Part shown: in pieces, positions 15,085 through 22,699 of the stretch | How the letters are laid out: each line of letters starts with the position of its first letter | Numbering within the stretch: the stretch's first letter is position 1 | Assembly (NCBI GenBank): GCA_039188505.1 | Contig: JBCCZC010000036.1 | Location: 1-23,086 of the forward strand | Direction of reading: 5' to 3' | Source: JBCCZC01 sp039188505 | GTDB lineage: Bacteria; Pseudomonadota; Gammaproteobacteria; Xanthomonadales; SZUA-38 | Length of the DNA: 23,086 bases | Notes under the pieces: generated by a model | What the model was told of the DNA's origin: nothing | Databases searched by the model: none | Seen by the model: the letters and a program-made list of their open reading frames with translations, nothing else | Made by a program: the position numbers and the translations under genes

Positions 15085-15106
15085 GCGCTACACTAGCGCG
15101 CTTTTT
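15085..15106 (+). promoter_or_regulatory. argS promoter -10 region and/or ctaB terminator
   Basis: This stretch can be read two ways. GCGCTA (15085-15090) and TAGCGC (15094-15099) pair perfectly around CAC and are followed, after GC, by TTTTT, giving a short terminator-like hairpin behind ctaB. Alternatively TACACT (15089-15094) is a -10 hexamer 28 nt before the argS start, in the same GCGCTACACT context seen before the dehydrogenase gene at 19236. The -35 is poor. Both could operate. Confidence 0.45.
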
Positions 15107-15121
15107 ACCCGGAACTCGATC

Positions 15122-16870
15122 GTGAAGAACCATCTCCAGGAGCTCATCAATCAGGCGTTGCTCGACCTGAAGCGCGAGGGCGAGATCCCGCGGGATCTCG
15201 ATCCGGACGTGATGCTCGAGCGCACGCGCTCAACGGAGCACGGCGACTATTCGTCGAACATCGCCCTCATGATCGCCAAGCCGGCGAAGCGACCCCCTCG
15301 GGAGCTGGCCCAGGCCATCGTCGATCGTCTCCTCGAGTCCAAGCACATCGAAAAGATCGAGGTCGCCGGCCCCGGATTCATCAATTTCCACCTGACCCGC
15401 GCCTCCCTGCAGGGCGTCGTGTCCCAGGTTCTCAAGAAGGGCGAGGCCTACGGTCGTCGGTCCAGCGCGAACCCGGAGCGCATTACCGTGGAGTTCGTCT
15501 CCGCCAACCCGACGGGCCCGCTTCATGTCGGCCATGGGCGCGGCGCGGCCTATGGCGCGTCGCTGGCAAGCGTGATCGAAGCCGGCGGTGACGAAGTCCA
15601 GCGCGAGTACTACGTCAATGATCATGGCCGCCAGATGGACATCCTCGCGGCGTCGGTCTGGCTGCGATACCTCGAGCTGGGCGGTATCACGGTCCCGTTC
15701 CCTTCGCGTGGCTACCAGGGCGAGTACATCTACGATATCGCGCGCTCGGTACGACGTTCGCAGGGCGACGAGCTGCGCCGCAGCCCGTCCGAGGTCACCG
15801 ATGACCTGATTGCCGACAACGCCGACGCCGAGAAACACATCGACGCCCTGGTCCAGCGGGCCAAGACCCTTCTGGGACCGGGTTACGACATCTGCTTCGA
15901 AGCCGCGCTCGACGCGATCGTCGACGACATCCGGGAAGACCTGGAGGGCTTCCAGGTCCGCTACGACAAGTGGTTCAGCGAACGATCGCTCGCGCGCAAC
16001 GGCGACATCGAGCAGGCGCTCCAGCGCCTGAAAGATGCCGGCCACGTCTACGAGAAGGACGGCGCGCTGTGGTTCGCAGCCACGGAGTTCGGCGACGAGA
16101 AGGACCGTGTGGTCGTCCGCGAGAACGGGCAGACCACCTACTTCGCGTCCGATATCGCCTATCTGCTGAACAAGCTCGGTCGCTTCGATCGCGCTATCTA
16201 CGTGTTCGGCGCCGACCACCATGGCTATATCGCGCGCCTGAAGGCCGCGGCACTCGGGCTCGGCGAAGACCCCACGCGCGTCGAGATCCTGCTCGTCCAA
16301 TTCGCGCATCTCTTCCGCGCCGGCGAGAAGGTCCAGATGTCAACCCGCTCCGGGAGTTTCGTGACGCTGCGCGAGCTGCGTGAGGAAGTCGGCACCGATG
16401 CCGCCCGGTACTTCTACGTCATGCGGAGCAATGATCAGCACCTGGATTTCGACCTCGAACTCGCCAAGAGCGAGTCGTCGGACAACCCCGTCTACTACAT
16501 CCAGTACGCGCATGCCCGCGTCGCGAGCATCTTCCGCAAGCTCGAGGAGCGCGGTTTCACCTTTAATCGCGCAATTGGCGAGGCTGCCCTCGGCCGCCTG
16601 AGCGACGACGCCGAGCTCGACATCCTGCGGGCGATCAACAACTACCGCGAGATTCTCGACGCCGCGGCCCGCAATCGCGCGCCGCATCTGCTGGCCCACT
16701 ACCTGCGTGATTTCGCCCAGCTCTTCCAGAGCTACTACAACGCGCAGCCGATCATCGTCGAGGACGACGAGGACCTCCGGTCCGCGCGCCTGTGCCTCTG
16801 CGCTGCGGTGCGCCAGGTCCTGGCCAATGGTCTGGGTTTGCTCGGTATCGGTGCTCCGGAGCGGATGTAG
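15122..16870 (+). CDS. argS: Arginyl-tRNA synthetase
   Basis: This class I synthetase charges tRNA-Arg with arginine. The 582-aa protein is near the E. coli length (577). The N-terminal Add1 domain includes EHGDYSSNIALMIAK. The HIGH-type motif is HVGH at residues 135-138 (ANPTGPLHVGHGRGAAYG). The degenerate KMSK loop is MSTRSG at 406-411. The C-terminal anticodon-binding domain includes NPVYYIQYAHARVASIFRK and DFAQLFQSYYNA. The start is GTG with a GGAA ribosome binding site 7 nt upstream. The SPOR-domain gene follows after 2 bp, a pairing also common elsewhere in gammaproteobacteria. Confidence 0.97.
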   Translation: MKNHLQELINQALLDLKREGEIPRDLDPDVMLERTRSTEHGDYSSNIALMIAKPAKRPPRELAQAIVDRLLESKHIEKIEVAGPGFINFHLTRASLQGVVSQVLKKGEAYGRRSSANPERITVEFVSANPTGPLHVGHGRGAAYGASLASVIEAGGDEVQREYYVNDHGRQMDILAASVWLRYLELGGITVPFPSRGYQGEYIYDIARSVRRSQGDELRRSPSEVTDDLIADNADAEKHIDALVQRAKTLLGPGYDICFEAALDAIVDDIREDLEGFQVRYDKWFSERSLARNGDIEQALQRLKDAGHVYEKDGALWFAATEFGDEKDRVVVRENGQTTYFASDIAYLLNKLGRFDRAIYVFGADHHGYIARLKAAALGLGEDPTRVEILLVQFAHLFRAGEKVQMSTRSGSFVTLRELREEVGTDAARYFYVMRSNDQHLDFDLELAKSESSDNPVYYIQYAHARVASIFRKLEERGFTFNRAIGEAALGRLSDDAELDILRAINNYREILDAAARNRAPHLLAHYLRDFAQLFQSYYNAQPIIVEDDEDLRSARLCLCAAVRQVLANGLGLLGIGAPERM

Positions 16871-16872
16871 CG

Positions 16873-17454
16873 ATGGCCAAGAAGAAACAAAGCCGTCGGC
16901 GCCAGGCGATCCGTGATGCGGATCAACGCCCGGTGCCGGCGTGGATCTGGCTGACCGTCGGCCTGGTCCTCGGTCTCGGGCTGGCGGTCCTGCTGACCGT
17001 CACGGGCCTGATGCCCCAGCCGCCCGGGGCGGACCCCGATCGACGCCCGGTCCCGTCACCGGCTCCTGCCGAGGGCCGCGAAGAGATCGCCCAGCCGGCC
17101 GAGGATGAATGGAAGCCCCGCTACGACTTCTACACGGTGCTCCCCGAGATGGAGGTCGTCGTGCCGGAGGCGGAACTCACCGAGCGCGCCGCTGGTGACG
17201 CCGAGGTCGCTGATGACGGTACCGTCTATCTGATCCAGGTTGGCTCCTTCCGCGAATTCGGTGATGCGGATCGCATGAAGGCCCAGCTGGCGCTCCTGGG
17301 CGTGATTGCCCACGTGCGATCCGTCGACATCAACGGCGTCACCTGGCACCGCGTTCGCGTCGGCCCCTTTGATAGTTCCCGGGAAACCGACCGCATCAAG
17401 CGATCCCTCCAGGATAATTCGTTCGAGGCGATCGTTCTGACCGAACGATCCTGA
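16873..17454 (+). CDS. SPOR domain-containing protein (FtsN-like)
   Basis: SPOR domains bind denuded septal peptidoglycan and target proteins to the division site. The 193-aa protein has a basic cytoplasmic N-terminus (MAKKKQSRRRQAIRD) and one membrane helix at about residues 24-45 (WIWLTVGLVLGLGLAVLLTVTG). A Pro-rich periplasmic linker follows, then the conserved KPRYDFYTVLPEMEVVVPE stretch at about 78-96. The C-terminal SPOR domain spans about 117-190 (YLIQVGSFREFGDADRMKAQ, WHRVRVGPFDSSRETDRIK). Its start codon is 2 bp after argS, so it is co-transcribed. FtsN identity is plausible but not certain, because several SPOR proteins share this layout. Confidence 0.9.
   Translation: MAKKKQSRRRQAIRDADQRPVPAWIWLTVGLVLGLGLAVLLTVTGLMPQPPGADPDRRPVPSPAPAEGREEIAQPAEDEWKPRYDFYTVLPEMEVVVPEAELTERAAGDAEVADDGTVYLIQVGSFREFGDADRMKAQLALLGVIAHVRSVDINGVTWHRVRVGPFDSSRETDRIKRSLQDNSFEAIVLTERS
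17430..17450 (+). other. Inverted repeat at the 3' end of the SPOR gene
   Basis: GATCGTTC and GAACGATC form a perfect 8-bp inverted repeat around TGACC within the last codons (IVLTERS). A second small repeat, GGGTC / GACCC, lies at 17459-17473. Neither is followed by a T-run. Together they may mark the transcript end of argS-SPOR, but this is weak. Confidence 0.3.
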
Positions 17455-17487
17455 TCGCGGGTCTGTCCGACCCCTGACCGTCGCCAG

Positions 17488-17516
17488 TTCCGGGGCGGCC
17501 CCGGGTCCGCTATGCT
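17488..17516 (+). promoter_or_regulatory. Putative promoter for DUF4870 gene
   Basis: TATGCT (17511-17516) is a fair -10 hexamer 29 nt before the ATG. TTCCGG lies 17 nt upstream as a poor -35. Confidence 0.35.
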
Positions 17517-17545
17517 TGGGTGGTACCCATTTCCGGAGAAAAGGA

Positions 17546-17941
17546 ATGACCGGATCGATTCCGCCGACCCCGCCCCCGGGCAGCGCCAGCACCCCCGCCG
17601 CCGGAAGTTCGGAAGCGCGCCAGTGGGCGATGTTCATCCACTTCTCGATCTTTCTCGGCTTTCTCGTGCCGATGCTCGGACTGGTCGCGCCGATCGTGCT
17701 GTGGCAGATGAAGAAGGATCAGTTTCCGTCCATCACGCCGCATGCCTACGTGGTGTTCAACTGGATTCTCAGCTTGCTGATCTACTCGCTGATCTGCGCG
17801 GTGCTCACGATCATCGTCGTCGGCATTCTCGGATTCGTCGTGCTCGGTATTCTGTCGATCCTCTACCCGATCATCGGTGGCATCAAGGCCAACGACGGCG
17901 AGCTCTGGGAATACCCTGGCTCCATCCGCTTCCTGAAGTGA
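17546..17941 (+). CDS. DUF4870 family membrane protein
   Basis: This is a 131-aa integral membrane protein without known function. A Pro/Gly/Ser-rich N-terminus (about 25 residues) precedes three hydrophobic segments, at about residues 30-54 (AMFIHFSIFLGFLVPMLGLVAPIVLW), 71-92 (FNWILSLLIYSLICAVLTII) and 93-115. The pattern WxxKKDQFPSITPHAYVVFNWILS matches the DUF4870 core, in which a charged W-KKD turn precedes a conserved FN. The ATG at 17546 has a good ribosome binding site (GGAGAAAAGG). A longer frame from 17516 would start upstream of this site and is less likely. It converges with the dehydrogenase gene across a strong hairpin. Confidence 0.85.
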   Translation: MTGSIPPTPPPGSASTPAAGSSEARQWAMFIHFSIFLGFLVPMLGLVAPIVLWQMKKDQFPSITPHAYVVFNWILSLLIYSLICAVLTIIVVGILGFVVLGILSILYPIIGGIKANDGELWEYPGSIRFLK

Positions 17942-17951
17942 AGCCGGCACG

Positions 17952-17974
17952 GAGGCGACGCACAGCGTCGCCTC
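17952..17974. terminator. Hairpin terminator between convergent genes
   Basis: GAGGCGACGC and GCGTCGCCTC form a perfect 10-bp stem with an ACA loop, 10 bp after the DUF4870 stop and 15 bp from the converging dehydrogenase stop. The plus-strand tail is TTCT, short of a full T-run. Position and stem strength support a shared terminator. Confidence 0.6.
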
Positions 17975-17988
17975 TTCTGGCCGTGGTT

Positions 17989-19236
17989 TCAGTTCTCGAA
18001 GCCGCCGAAGAAGACGTGCTGCGGTGAGGTCACGCGTAGAAGCACCCCGCCGCGATCGACGACGTAGAGCTGTCCGCGCTCGTCCTCACCGAAGCCGCCG
18101 AGACTGAAGTCGCCAGCGCCGGGTTGGAATTCGAAGGACCAGTCGTTGCCCCTGCCGGTCGCTACAAGCAGGTCGCCGGTGCAGAATTCGCCGGCAATGT
18201 AGGTTCCATCCAGCAGCGGAACGGGCCCCCGGAAGACGAAGCCGCCGGTGACCGAATAGCACGGTGCCCCCGGCAGATCGTGGTCATACTCGATGACCGG
18301 GTCGATGAGCTGCGCCCCGTCGACCGTCGCGCAGGCGGCGGACGGATCGCCGGGATCGGACGGCAGGCCGTAGGCCGTGCTGCCCTCGCGGCAATCCCAG
18401 CCGAGATTCGCACCGGCCTGGCCCGCATCGAGACGATTGATCTCCTCGACGCGATTCTGCCCGACATCACCAATCCAGAGATCACCCGTACGCCGGTCGA
18501 AGCTGAAGCGATACGGATTCCGCGCGCCCAGGGCCCAGATCTCGGCGCAGGTCCCAGCCTCGTTCGGCCAGGGGTTGTCTGCCGGTATGCCATAGCTGAC
18601 GGCATCGCCGCAGGCACTGGTCGAACCGCCCGCGCTGTCGACATCGATACGCAGGACCTTGCCGAGCAGCGTGCCCGTATCCTGCCCGGCTTCGCGGGGA
18701 TCCCCGGCGCTGCCACCGTCACCGACGCCGACATGGAGGAAACCATCGGGGCCGAAGCTGACCTCGCCACCGTTGTGATTGCTGAACGGCTGGGGGATCT
18801 CCAGGAGGCGGACTTCGGAGTCGGGATCGGCGCGCGACGGGTCACCCGGGTCGACCACGTAGCGCGCGATGACGGTATGGAAGCTCGGACCGAGCGTCGT
18901 GTAGTTGACGAAGAACCGGCCGTTCTCCACGAACTCCGGGTGGAAGGCCAGACCGAGCAACCCGCGCTCGCCGCTCGCCGCCGTCAGCCCTGAGCCGGTG
19001 AAGGTGCTCAGATCGAGCCAGGGGTTCTCCTGGAGTGATCCGTCCGGAGCCACGATCCGGATCGTGCCGTTCTGCTCGACGATGAAGAGGCGATGGGTAC
19101 CGTCGTTCGCGCTCGCGATGCCAATGGGCAGGGCGAGGCCATCGACGTAGGGTTCCAGGACCACCTCCGGCTGCTGGGCCAGGGCACTTCCCAGGGGCGC
19201 CAGCAGCACTGCGGCGCATCGCAAAAGCTCTCGCAT
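17989..19236 (-). CDS. Secreted PQQ-dependent sugar dehydrogenase-like protein (GSDH family)
   Basis: This is a six-bladed beta-propeller protein of the glucose/sorbosone dehydrogenase family, whose characterised members oxidise aldoses with PQQ. The substrate here is unknown. The 415-aa protein begins with a signal peptide (MRELLRCAAVLLAPLGSALA, cleavage near residue 20). Family landmarks in order are LPIGIASANDGTHRLFIVEQ, SGERGLLGLAFHPEF, SNHNGGEVSFGPDGFLHVGVGDGG, LLGKVLRIDVD, GARNPYRFSFDRRTGDLWIGDVGQ and VEEINRLDAGQAGANLGWDC. It ends HVFFGGFEN, resembling the GFE tail seen on many secreted proteins of Xanthomonadales-like bacteria. It has paired cysteines in exposed loops, consistent with periplasmic export. 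Whether it really binds PQQ cannot be read from this. Confidence 0.88.
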   Translation of the reverse strand: MRELLRCAAVLLAPLGSALAQQPEVVLEPYVDGLALPIGIASANDGTHRLFIVEQNGTIRIVAPDGSLQENPWLDLSTFTGSGLTAASGERGLLGLAFHPEFVENGRFFVNYTTLGPSFHTVIARYVVDPGDPSRADPDSEVRLLEIPQPFSNHNGGEVSFGPDGFLHVGVGDGGSAGDPREAGQDTGTLLGKVLRIDVDSAGGSTSACGDAVSYGIPADNPWPNEAGTCAEIWALGARNPYRFSFDRRTGDLWIGDVGQNRVEEINRLDAGQAGANLGWDCREGSTAYGLPSDPGDPSAACATVDGAQLIDPVIEYDHDLPGAPCYSVTGGFVFRGPVPLLDGTYIAGEFCTGDLLVATGRGNDWSFEFQPGAGDFSLGGFGEDERGQLYVVDRGGVLLRVTSPQHVFFGGFEN

Positions 19237-19266
19237 GGATGGACGTCGGTGAGGAAGACAGGCGCG

Positions 19267-19272
19267 AGTGTA
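19267..19272 (-). promoter_or_regulatory. -10 element for the dehydrogenase gene
   Basis: The minus strand reads GCGCTACACTCGCG, with TACACT 30 nt before the ATG. A T-rich stretch (GTTTTT) at 17-nt spacing is a weak -35. The same GCGCTACACT string precedes argS. Confidence 0.45.
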
Positions 19273-19335
19273 GCGCGATCGCAGTCCGGAAAAACGTGAC
19301 GTGCTCGAATCCCCGGTGCAAACTTCGCCCGACGA

Positions 19336-21561
19336 TCAGCGGTCGGCGATCAATCGATCCTCGACCTGAACCCGCACGTCGCCATTGCGCTTGCGAAGGT
19401 CGTCCAGCAGCGTCACGAAGCCCGGATCGCCCCGCAGAGACTGCAGCCGCAGGTCGTTCTCGGCGGCCCAGCTATCCATCCAGCCCCGTTCCACAGCGAC
19501 GCCGAAGCGTTCGAGCGCCGCATTCGAGTCGTCGGATAGCGCGGCGACCACGGCTTCGCGATATGCAGTTTCCGCGACCTGGAATCCCTGCAGCCGGATC
19601 GCCTCCATGCGGCGTTCGGCGTCGGCCACGTGGCCACCGGCCGATTCATCGTCCCCGGCCGCACGGGTGGCAAGCGCCGTCCAGGTGAGGATGTCGACGG
19701 CGAAGCCCGGCGGCTGGTCGTCAATTTCCCGGACGATGAATCCGAAGTGGTCGGCCGCCTCGGCACTCCGGCCCTCGCGCAGCGCGAGCATGCCCAGCCA
19801 GAACTCCGGCAGCATGGCTTCCTTGCTCGCGATCATCGAGTCACTCGACTGCTCCAGCAGGCCTTCGACCAGCTGCCTCAGCTGATCGAGCCGTCCTGCC
19901 CGCCAGAGATACTCGGCCCGGGTCATCTGGATCGACATGTTCTGCGGTCCGACCTCGATGCCCTGCTCGAGAACCCGACCCGCCGACTCCATGGCGCCGA
20001 GGCGCAGGAGGAGGTTGGCCAGTACCGCGTGATTGGGCGGCGCGTCGGGTTCGAGTCGAAGCGCCTGATTGCTGTGGATGAACGCGTCTTCGAGGCGCCC
20101 GGTGCGGGCCTCCCAGCTCGCCAGGGTCCGAAGCACCATGGTCTGGGTCGGATAGATGTCCCGGATTTCCTCGAGGCGCCCGAAGCCTTCCTGGTACTGC
20201 CCGCTCGAGAGCTGGTTGCCCGCGAGGTTGATGTTCAGCAGCAGGTGATGGGGGTCGAGTTTGAGCCCCTCCCGCAGTACGAGCTCCTGCTCGCGCAGGC
20301 TGCCTTCCTCACCGATGATGCCGGCGAGCCAGACGTGCGCGACGATATTCTCGCCCGCCTTGTCAAGGTCGATGGCGTCCCGGAGATGACGCTTCGCGGC
20401 GGCGGTCCGACCGAGATTCCAGTACAGCAGCCCGAGCGAGGAGAACGCCTCGGAGAGCTCGCCGTCGATCCTGAGGGCGGCATCGATGGCGGGCTGCGCC
20501 TGCTGTACGGCCTCGGCCATCGACAGGTTGCCGTACGCCGCCAGCAACAGGTACGCGTCGGCGAGGCCGGAATAGGCCGGCGCGTAACCCTTGTCGAGAT
20601 CGATGACCTTGTTGAAGATCTCGATGGCCTCCTCGAGGGACTCGGGGGTCCGCTTCTGCCAGAGTTCGCGCCCCTCCAGGTAAAGATCGTAGGCTTCGAA
20701 GGTTCCAGGACCCGCTTCGGGCCGCCCGCCGAAGACCAGCCCACCGGCGTAACTGCTGTCGAGCTTACCCGCGACCGCCGTCGCGATCTCGTCCTGGATC
20801 GTCAGGATCTGATCGGCCGGCTGATCGAAGGTCCGGGTCCACATCGCGTAGCCCGACTCGACGCTGATGAGTTGCGCTTCGACTTGCACGGTCTCGCCCT
20901 GGCGCATGATCGTGCCGTCGAGAACCGTCGCAACGTTGAAGGTTTCCCCGATGAGCCCGTAGTCGATGGCCCCGTCGTTCGGTGCGCCCCGCCGCCGCGG
21001 CGCCACGTTGAGATCCTCGGCCTGGCTGAGCATGCTGCGCAGTTCCGCGCTGACGCCCGTCGCGAAATACGACTGGTCGCCAGCCGGGCTGATGTCGGCA
21101 AAATCGAGCACTGCGACGGAATTGGGGGGCGGACCCGGTTCGTTCGTCGCCGGCCCGTCGCCGGCCGCCGGCGCCGCTGCCGCGAGCGGAGCCTGCGTTC
21201 CCGCCAGGACCGCCGGCGCGTAGATCGAATAGAGGTAGTAGCCGGCCGCGCCGTCGAGGCCGAGCACCACCGCCAGCAGCAGAAACGACCGGGTGCTGGA
21301 GGTGTTCTCGTTGGCCTCCGTCCGCTTCAGTCCATCGGGTGTCAGGTCGAAGATCCACGACAGCGCCATGACGATCGGGAACAGCAGGACGACCCCGATG
21401 ATGACCACCGTGAGCGCCCACGGCGGCAGCTGCAGCGGCTCGAAGGTGATCTCGGCGACCTGAAGCAGGACAAAGGCCACCACCGCATACGCCGTAGCGA
21501 CGCGGATAACCTTCCGTCGGTGCATCTCCGATATGGTCGAAGCGAGAAACGACGACTTCAT
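19336..21561 (-). CDS. Membrane-anchored TolB-like / tetratricopeptide repeat protein
   Basis: The exact role is unknown. The 741-aa protein starts with a module of two helices (about residues 20-42 and 48-71) in the context ISEMHRRKVIRVATAYAVVAF and LSWIFDLTPDGLKRT, then a third helix at 92-112. This N-terminus is shared by many TPR proteins and by adenylate cyclase or wHTH fusions. An Ala/Pro-rich linker leads to a TolB/FlgO-like domain at about 148-270 (SVAVLDFADISPAGDQSYFATG, GETFNVATVLDGTI, VEAQLISVESGYAMWTRTFD). TPR-type helical repeats fill about 280-720. No cyclase or DNA-binding domain is present. The ATG at 21561 has an AGG ribosome binding site, whereas the GTG nine codons upstream has none. 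It probably acts as a protein-interaction scaffold in the periplasm, which is an inference. Confidence 0.8.
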   Translation of the reverse strand: MKSSFLASTISEMHRRKVIRVATAYAVVAFVLLQVAEITFEPLQLPPWALTVVIIGVVLLFPIVMALSWIFDLTPDGLKRTEANENTSSTRSFLLLAVVLGLDGAAGYYLYSIYAPAVLAGTQAPLAAAAPAAGDGPATNEPGPPPNSVAVLDFADISPAGDQSYFATGVSAELRSMLSQAEDLNVAPRRRGAPNDGAIDYGLIGETFNVATVLDGTIMRQGETVQVEAQLISVESGYAMWTRTFDQPADQILTIQDEIATAVAGKLDSSYAGGLVFGGRPEAGPGTFEAYDLYLEGRELWQKRTPESLEEAIEIFNKVIDLDKGYAPAYSGLADAYLLLAAYGNLSMAEAVQQAQPAIDAALRIDGELSEAFSSLGLLYWNLGRTAAAKRHLRDAIDLDKAGENIVAHVWLAGIIGEEGSLREQELVLREGLKLDPHHLLLNINLAGNQLSSGQYQEGFGRLEEIRDIYPTQTMVLRTLASWEARTGRLEDAFIHSNQALRLEPDAPPNHAVLANLLLRLGAMESAGRVLEQGIEVGPQNMSIQMTRAEYLWRAGRLDQLRQLVEGLLEQSSDSMIASKEAMLPEFWLGMLALREGRSAEAADHFGFIVREIDDQPPGFAVDILTWTALATRAAGDDESAGGHVADAERRMEAIRLQGFQVAETAYREAVVAALSDDSNAALERFGVAVERGWMDSWAAENDLRLQSLRGDPGFVTLLDDLRKRNGDVRVQVEDRLIADR

Positions 21562-21861
21562 GCTGACCTGATCGATCCCTTCCTTCACGGCTACGCTCTA
21601 CCCCCGGGAGACGAACGAGGCGTCGACCGGGTTACACATCTCCCATCATCCCGCCACGCTGACAAATCGGCGCGTGTCGATGGTCAGACGTCTGCCGGAA
21701 CCCCCTGGTTGGCTTCCGGCGCCTGCCCCACGTTCGCTTTGAGCAGCGCGATCCGTCGGAGTTCCCCGGGCTGGACGCCAAACCTTGTGGGATTGACCGG
21801 AGAATCCCGGGAACCGGTCCCATGCTCGGGTTAAACTCCGCAGCCACTTTCCCCGCCTGCG
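21562..21861. other. Divergent intergenic region, TPR gene / speE
   Basis: This 300-bp gap is GC-rich with no convincing gene. It holds two inverted repeats: GCCGGAA (21694-21700) with TTCCGGC (21714-21720), and GACCGG (21795-21800) with CCGGTC (21814-21819), the latter centred on CCCGGG. On the plus strand TAAACT (21832-21837) lies 24 nt before the speE ATG and could be its -10. On the minus strand TAGAGC (21595-21600) lies 33 nt before the TPR gene start. The inverted repeats are operator-sized, but no regulator is implied. Confidence 0.4.
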
Positions 21862-22698
21862 ATGGCCATGAGCGACAGTAACTGGATCCACGAATTCCAC
21901 GACTCCGGCAGCGCCATCGGCTACGAGGTGCTCGAGGTCCTGCATCAGGAACGATCGCCGTTCCAGCAGATCGACATCTACCGAACGCGCACCTTCGGCA
22001 CCGCGATGGCGCTGGATGGCTGCTGGATGGTGACGGACCGCGACAACTTCATCTACCACGAGATGATGTCGCACCCCGCACTGCTCTCCCATCCGGCGCC
22101 GCGCGACGTCGTCATCATCGGCGGTGGCGATTGCGGCACCCTGCGGGAAGTCGCGCGGCATGAGGACGTGGCGCGGATCGTTCAGATCGAACTCGACGAG
22201 CGGGTGACTCGCCTGTCCGAGCAGTTCTTTCCCGAACTGTGCGAGCGCAATGATGATCCGCGCGTCGAGCTGCGCTTCGAGGACGGCATTCGCTGGATGG
22301 AGGCGAGCGGGCCCGGCTCGGCGGATGTCATCATCGTCGACTGCACGGATCCCGTGGGGCCGGCTGCCGGGCTCTACGACGTGCCGTTCTTCAGGACGTG
22401 CCGGGAAACGCTGCGCCCCGGGGGCATTCTCATCCAACAGAGCGAGAGCCCCCTGTTCCACGTCGAACTCCTGGCTGCCCTGCGCGAGCGCCTGCCCGAG
22501 GCCGGCTTCGATGCGGTCCAGCACCTGCAGTTTCCCCAGCCCTGCTATCCGTCGGGCTGGTGGAGCGCCACCATGGCGCGCCGCGACGGGCAATTCGACG
22601 TCTTTCGCAACAACGCGGCGAACCGCCTCGCAACGCGCTACTTCCACCCCGAAATGCTCGCCGCGGCCCGCACGTTGCCGCGGTTCCTTGCCGGCTGA
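21862..22698 (+). CDS. speE: Polyamine aminopropyltransferase (spermidine synthase)
   Basis: SpeE transfers the aminopropyl group of decarboxylated S-adenosylmethionine to putrescine to give spermidine in the cytoplasm. The 278-aa protein is close to the E. coli length (288). It has the N-terminal beta domain (SPFQQIDIYRTRTFGTAMALDG), then YHEMMSHPAL. The nucleotide motif is IIGGGDCGTLREV at about residues 85-97, followed by QIELDERV. The catalytic-site motif is VDCTDPVGPAAGLYD. The Cys inside GGGDCG, instead of Gly, is a variant I associate with some gammaproteobacterial SpeE proteins. The start may be the ATG at 21862 or 21868; no ribosome binding site is visible. It converges with the dsbC-like gene with one base between stops. 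speD is not in the window. Confidence 0.94.
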   Translation: MAMSDSNWIHEFHDSGSAIGYEVLEVLHQERSPFQQIDIYRTRTFGTAMALDGCWMVTDRDNFIYHEMMSHPALLSHPAPRDVVIIGGGDCGTLREVARHEDVARIVQIELDERVTRLSEQFFPELCERNDDPRVELRFEDGIRWMEASGPGSADVIIVDCTDPVGPAAGLYDVPFFRTCRETLRPGGILIQQSESPLFHVELLAALRERLPEAGFDAVQHLQFPQPCYPSGWWSATMARRDGQFDVFRNNAANRLATRYFHPEMLAAARTLPRFLAG

Positions 22699-22699
22699 T

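Noticed and set aside
19630..21834. A 734-aa open frame on the plus strand opposite the TolB/TPR gene
   Set aside because: It lies antisense to a protein with clear domains, has the low-complexity Arg/Asp/Val-rich look of a GC-rich shadow frame, and has no recognisable motif or ribosome binding site.
22454..22469. Near-parS sequence TGTTCCACGTCGAACT inside speE
   Set aside because: Two mismatches to the consensus, one in the central CACGTG core that ParB needs; it is about 17 kb from the oriC candidate.
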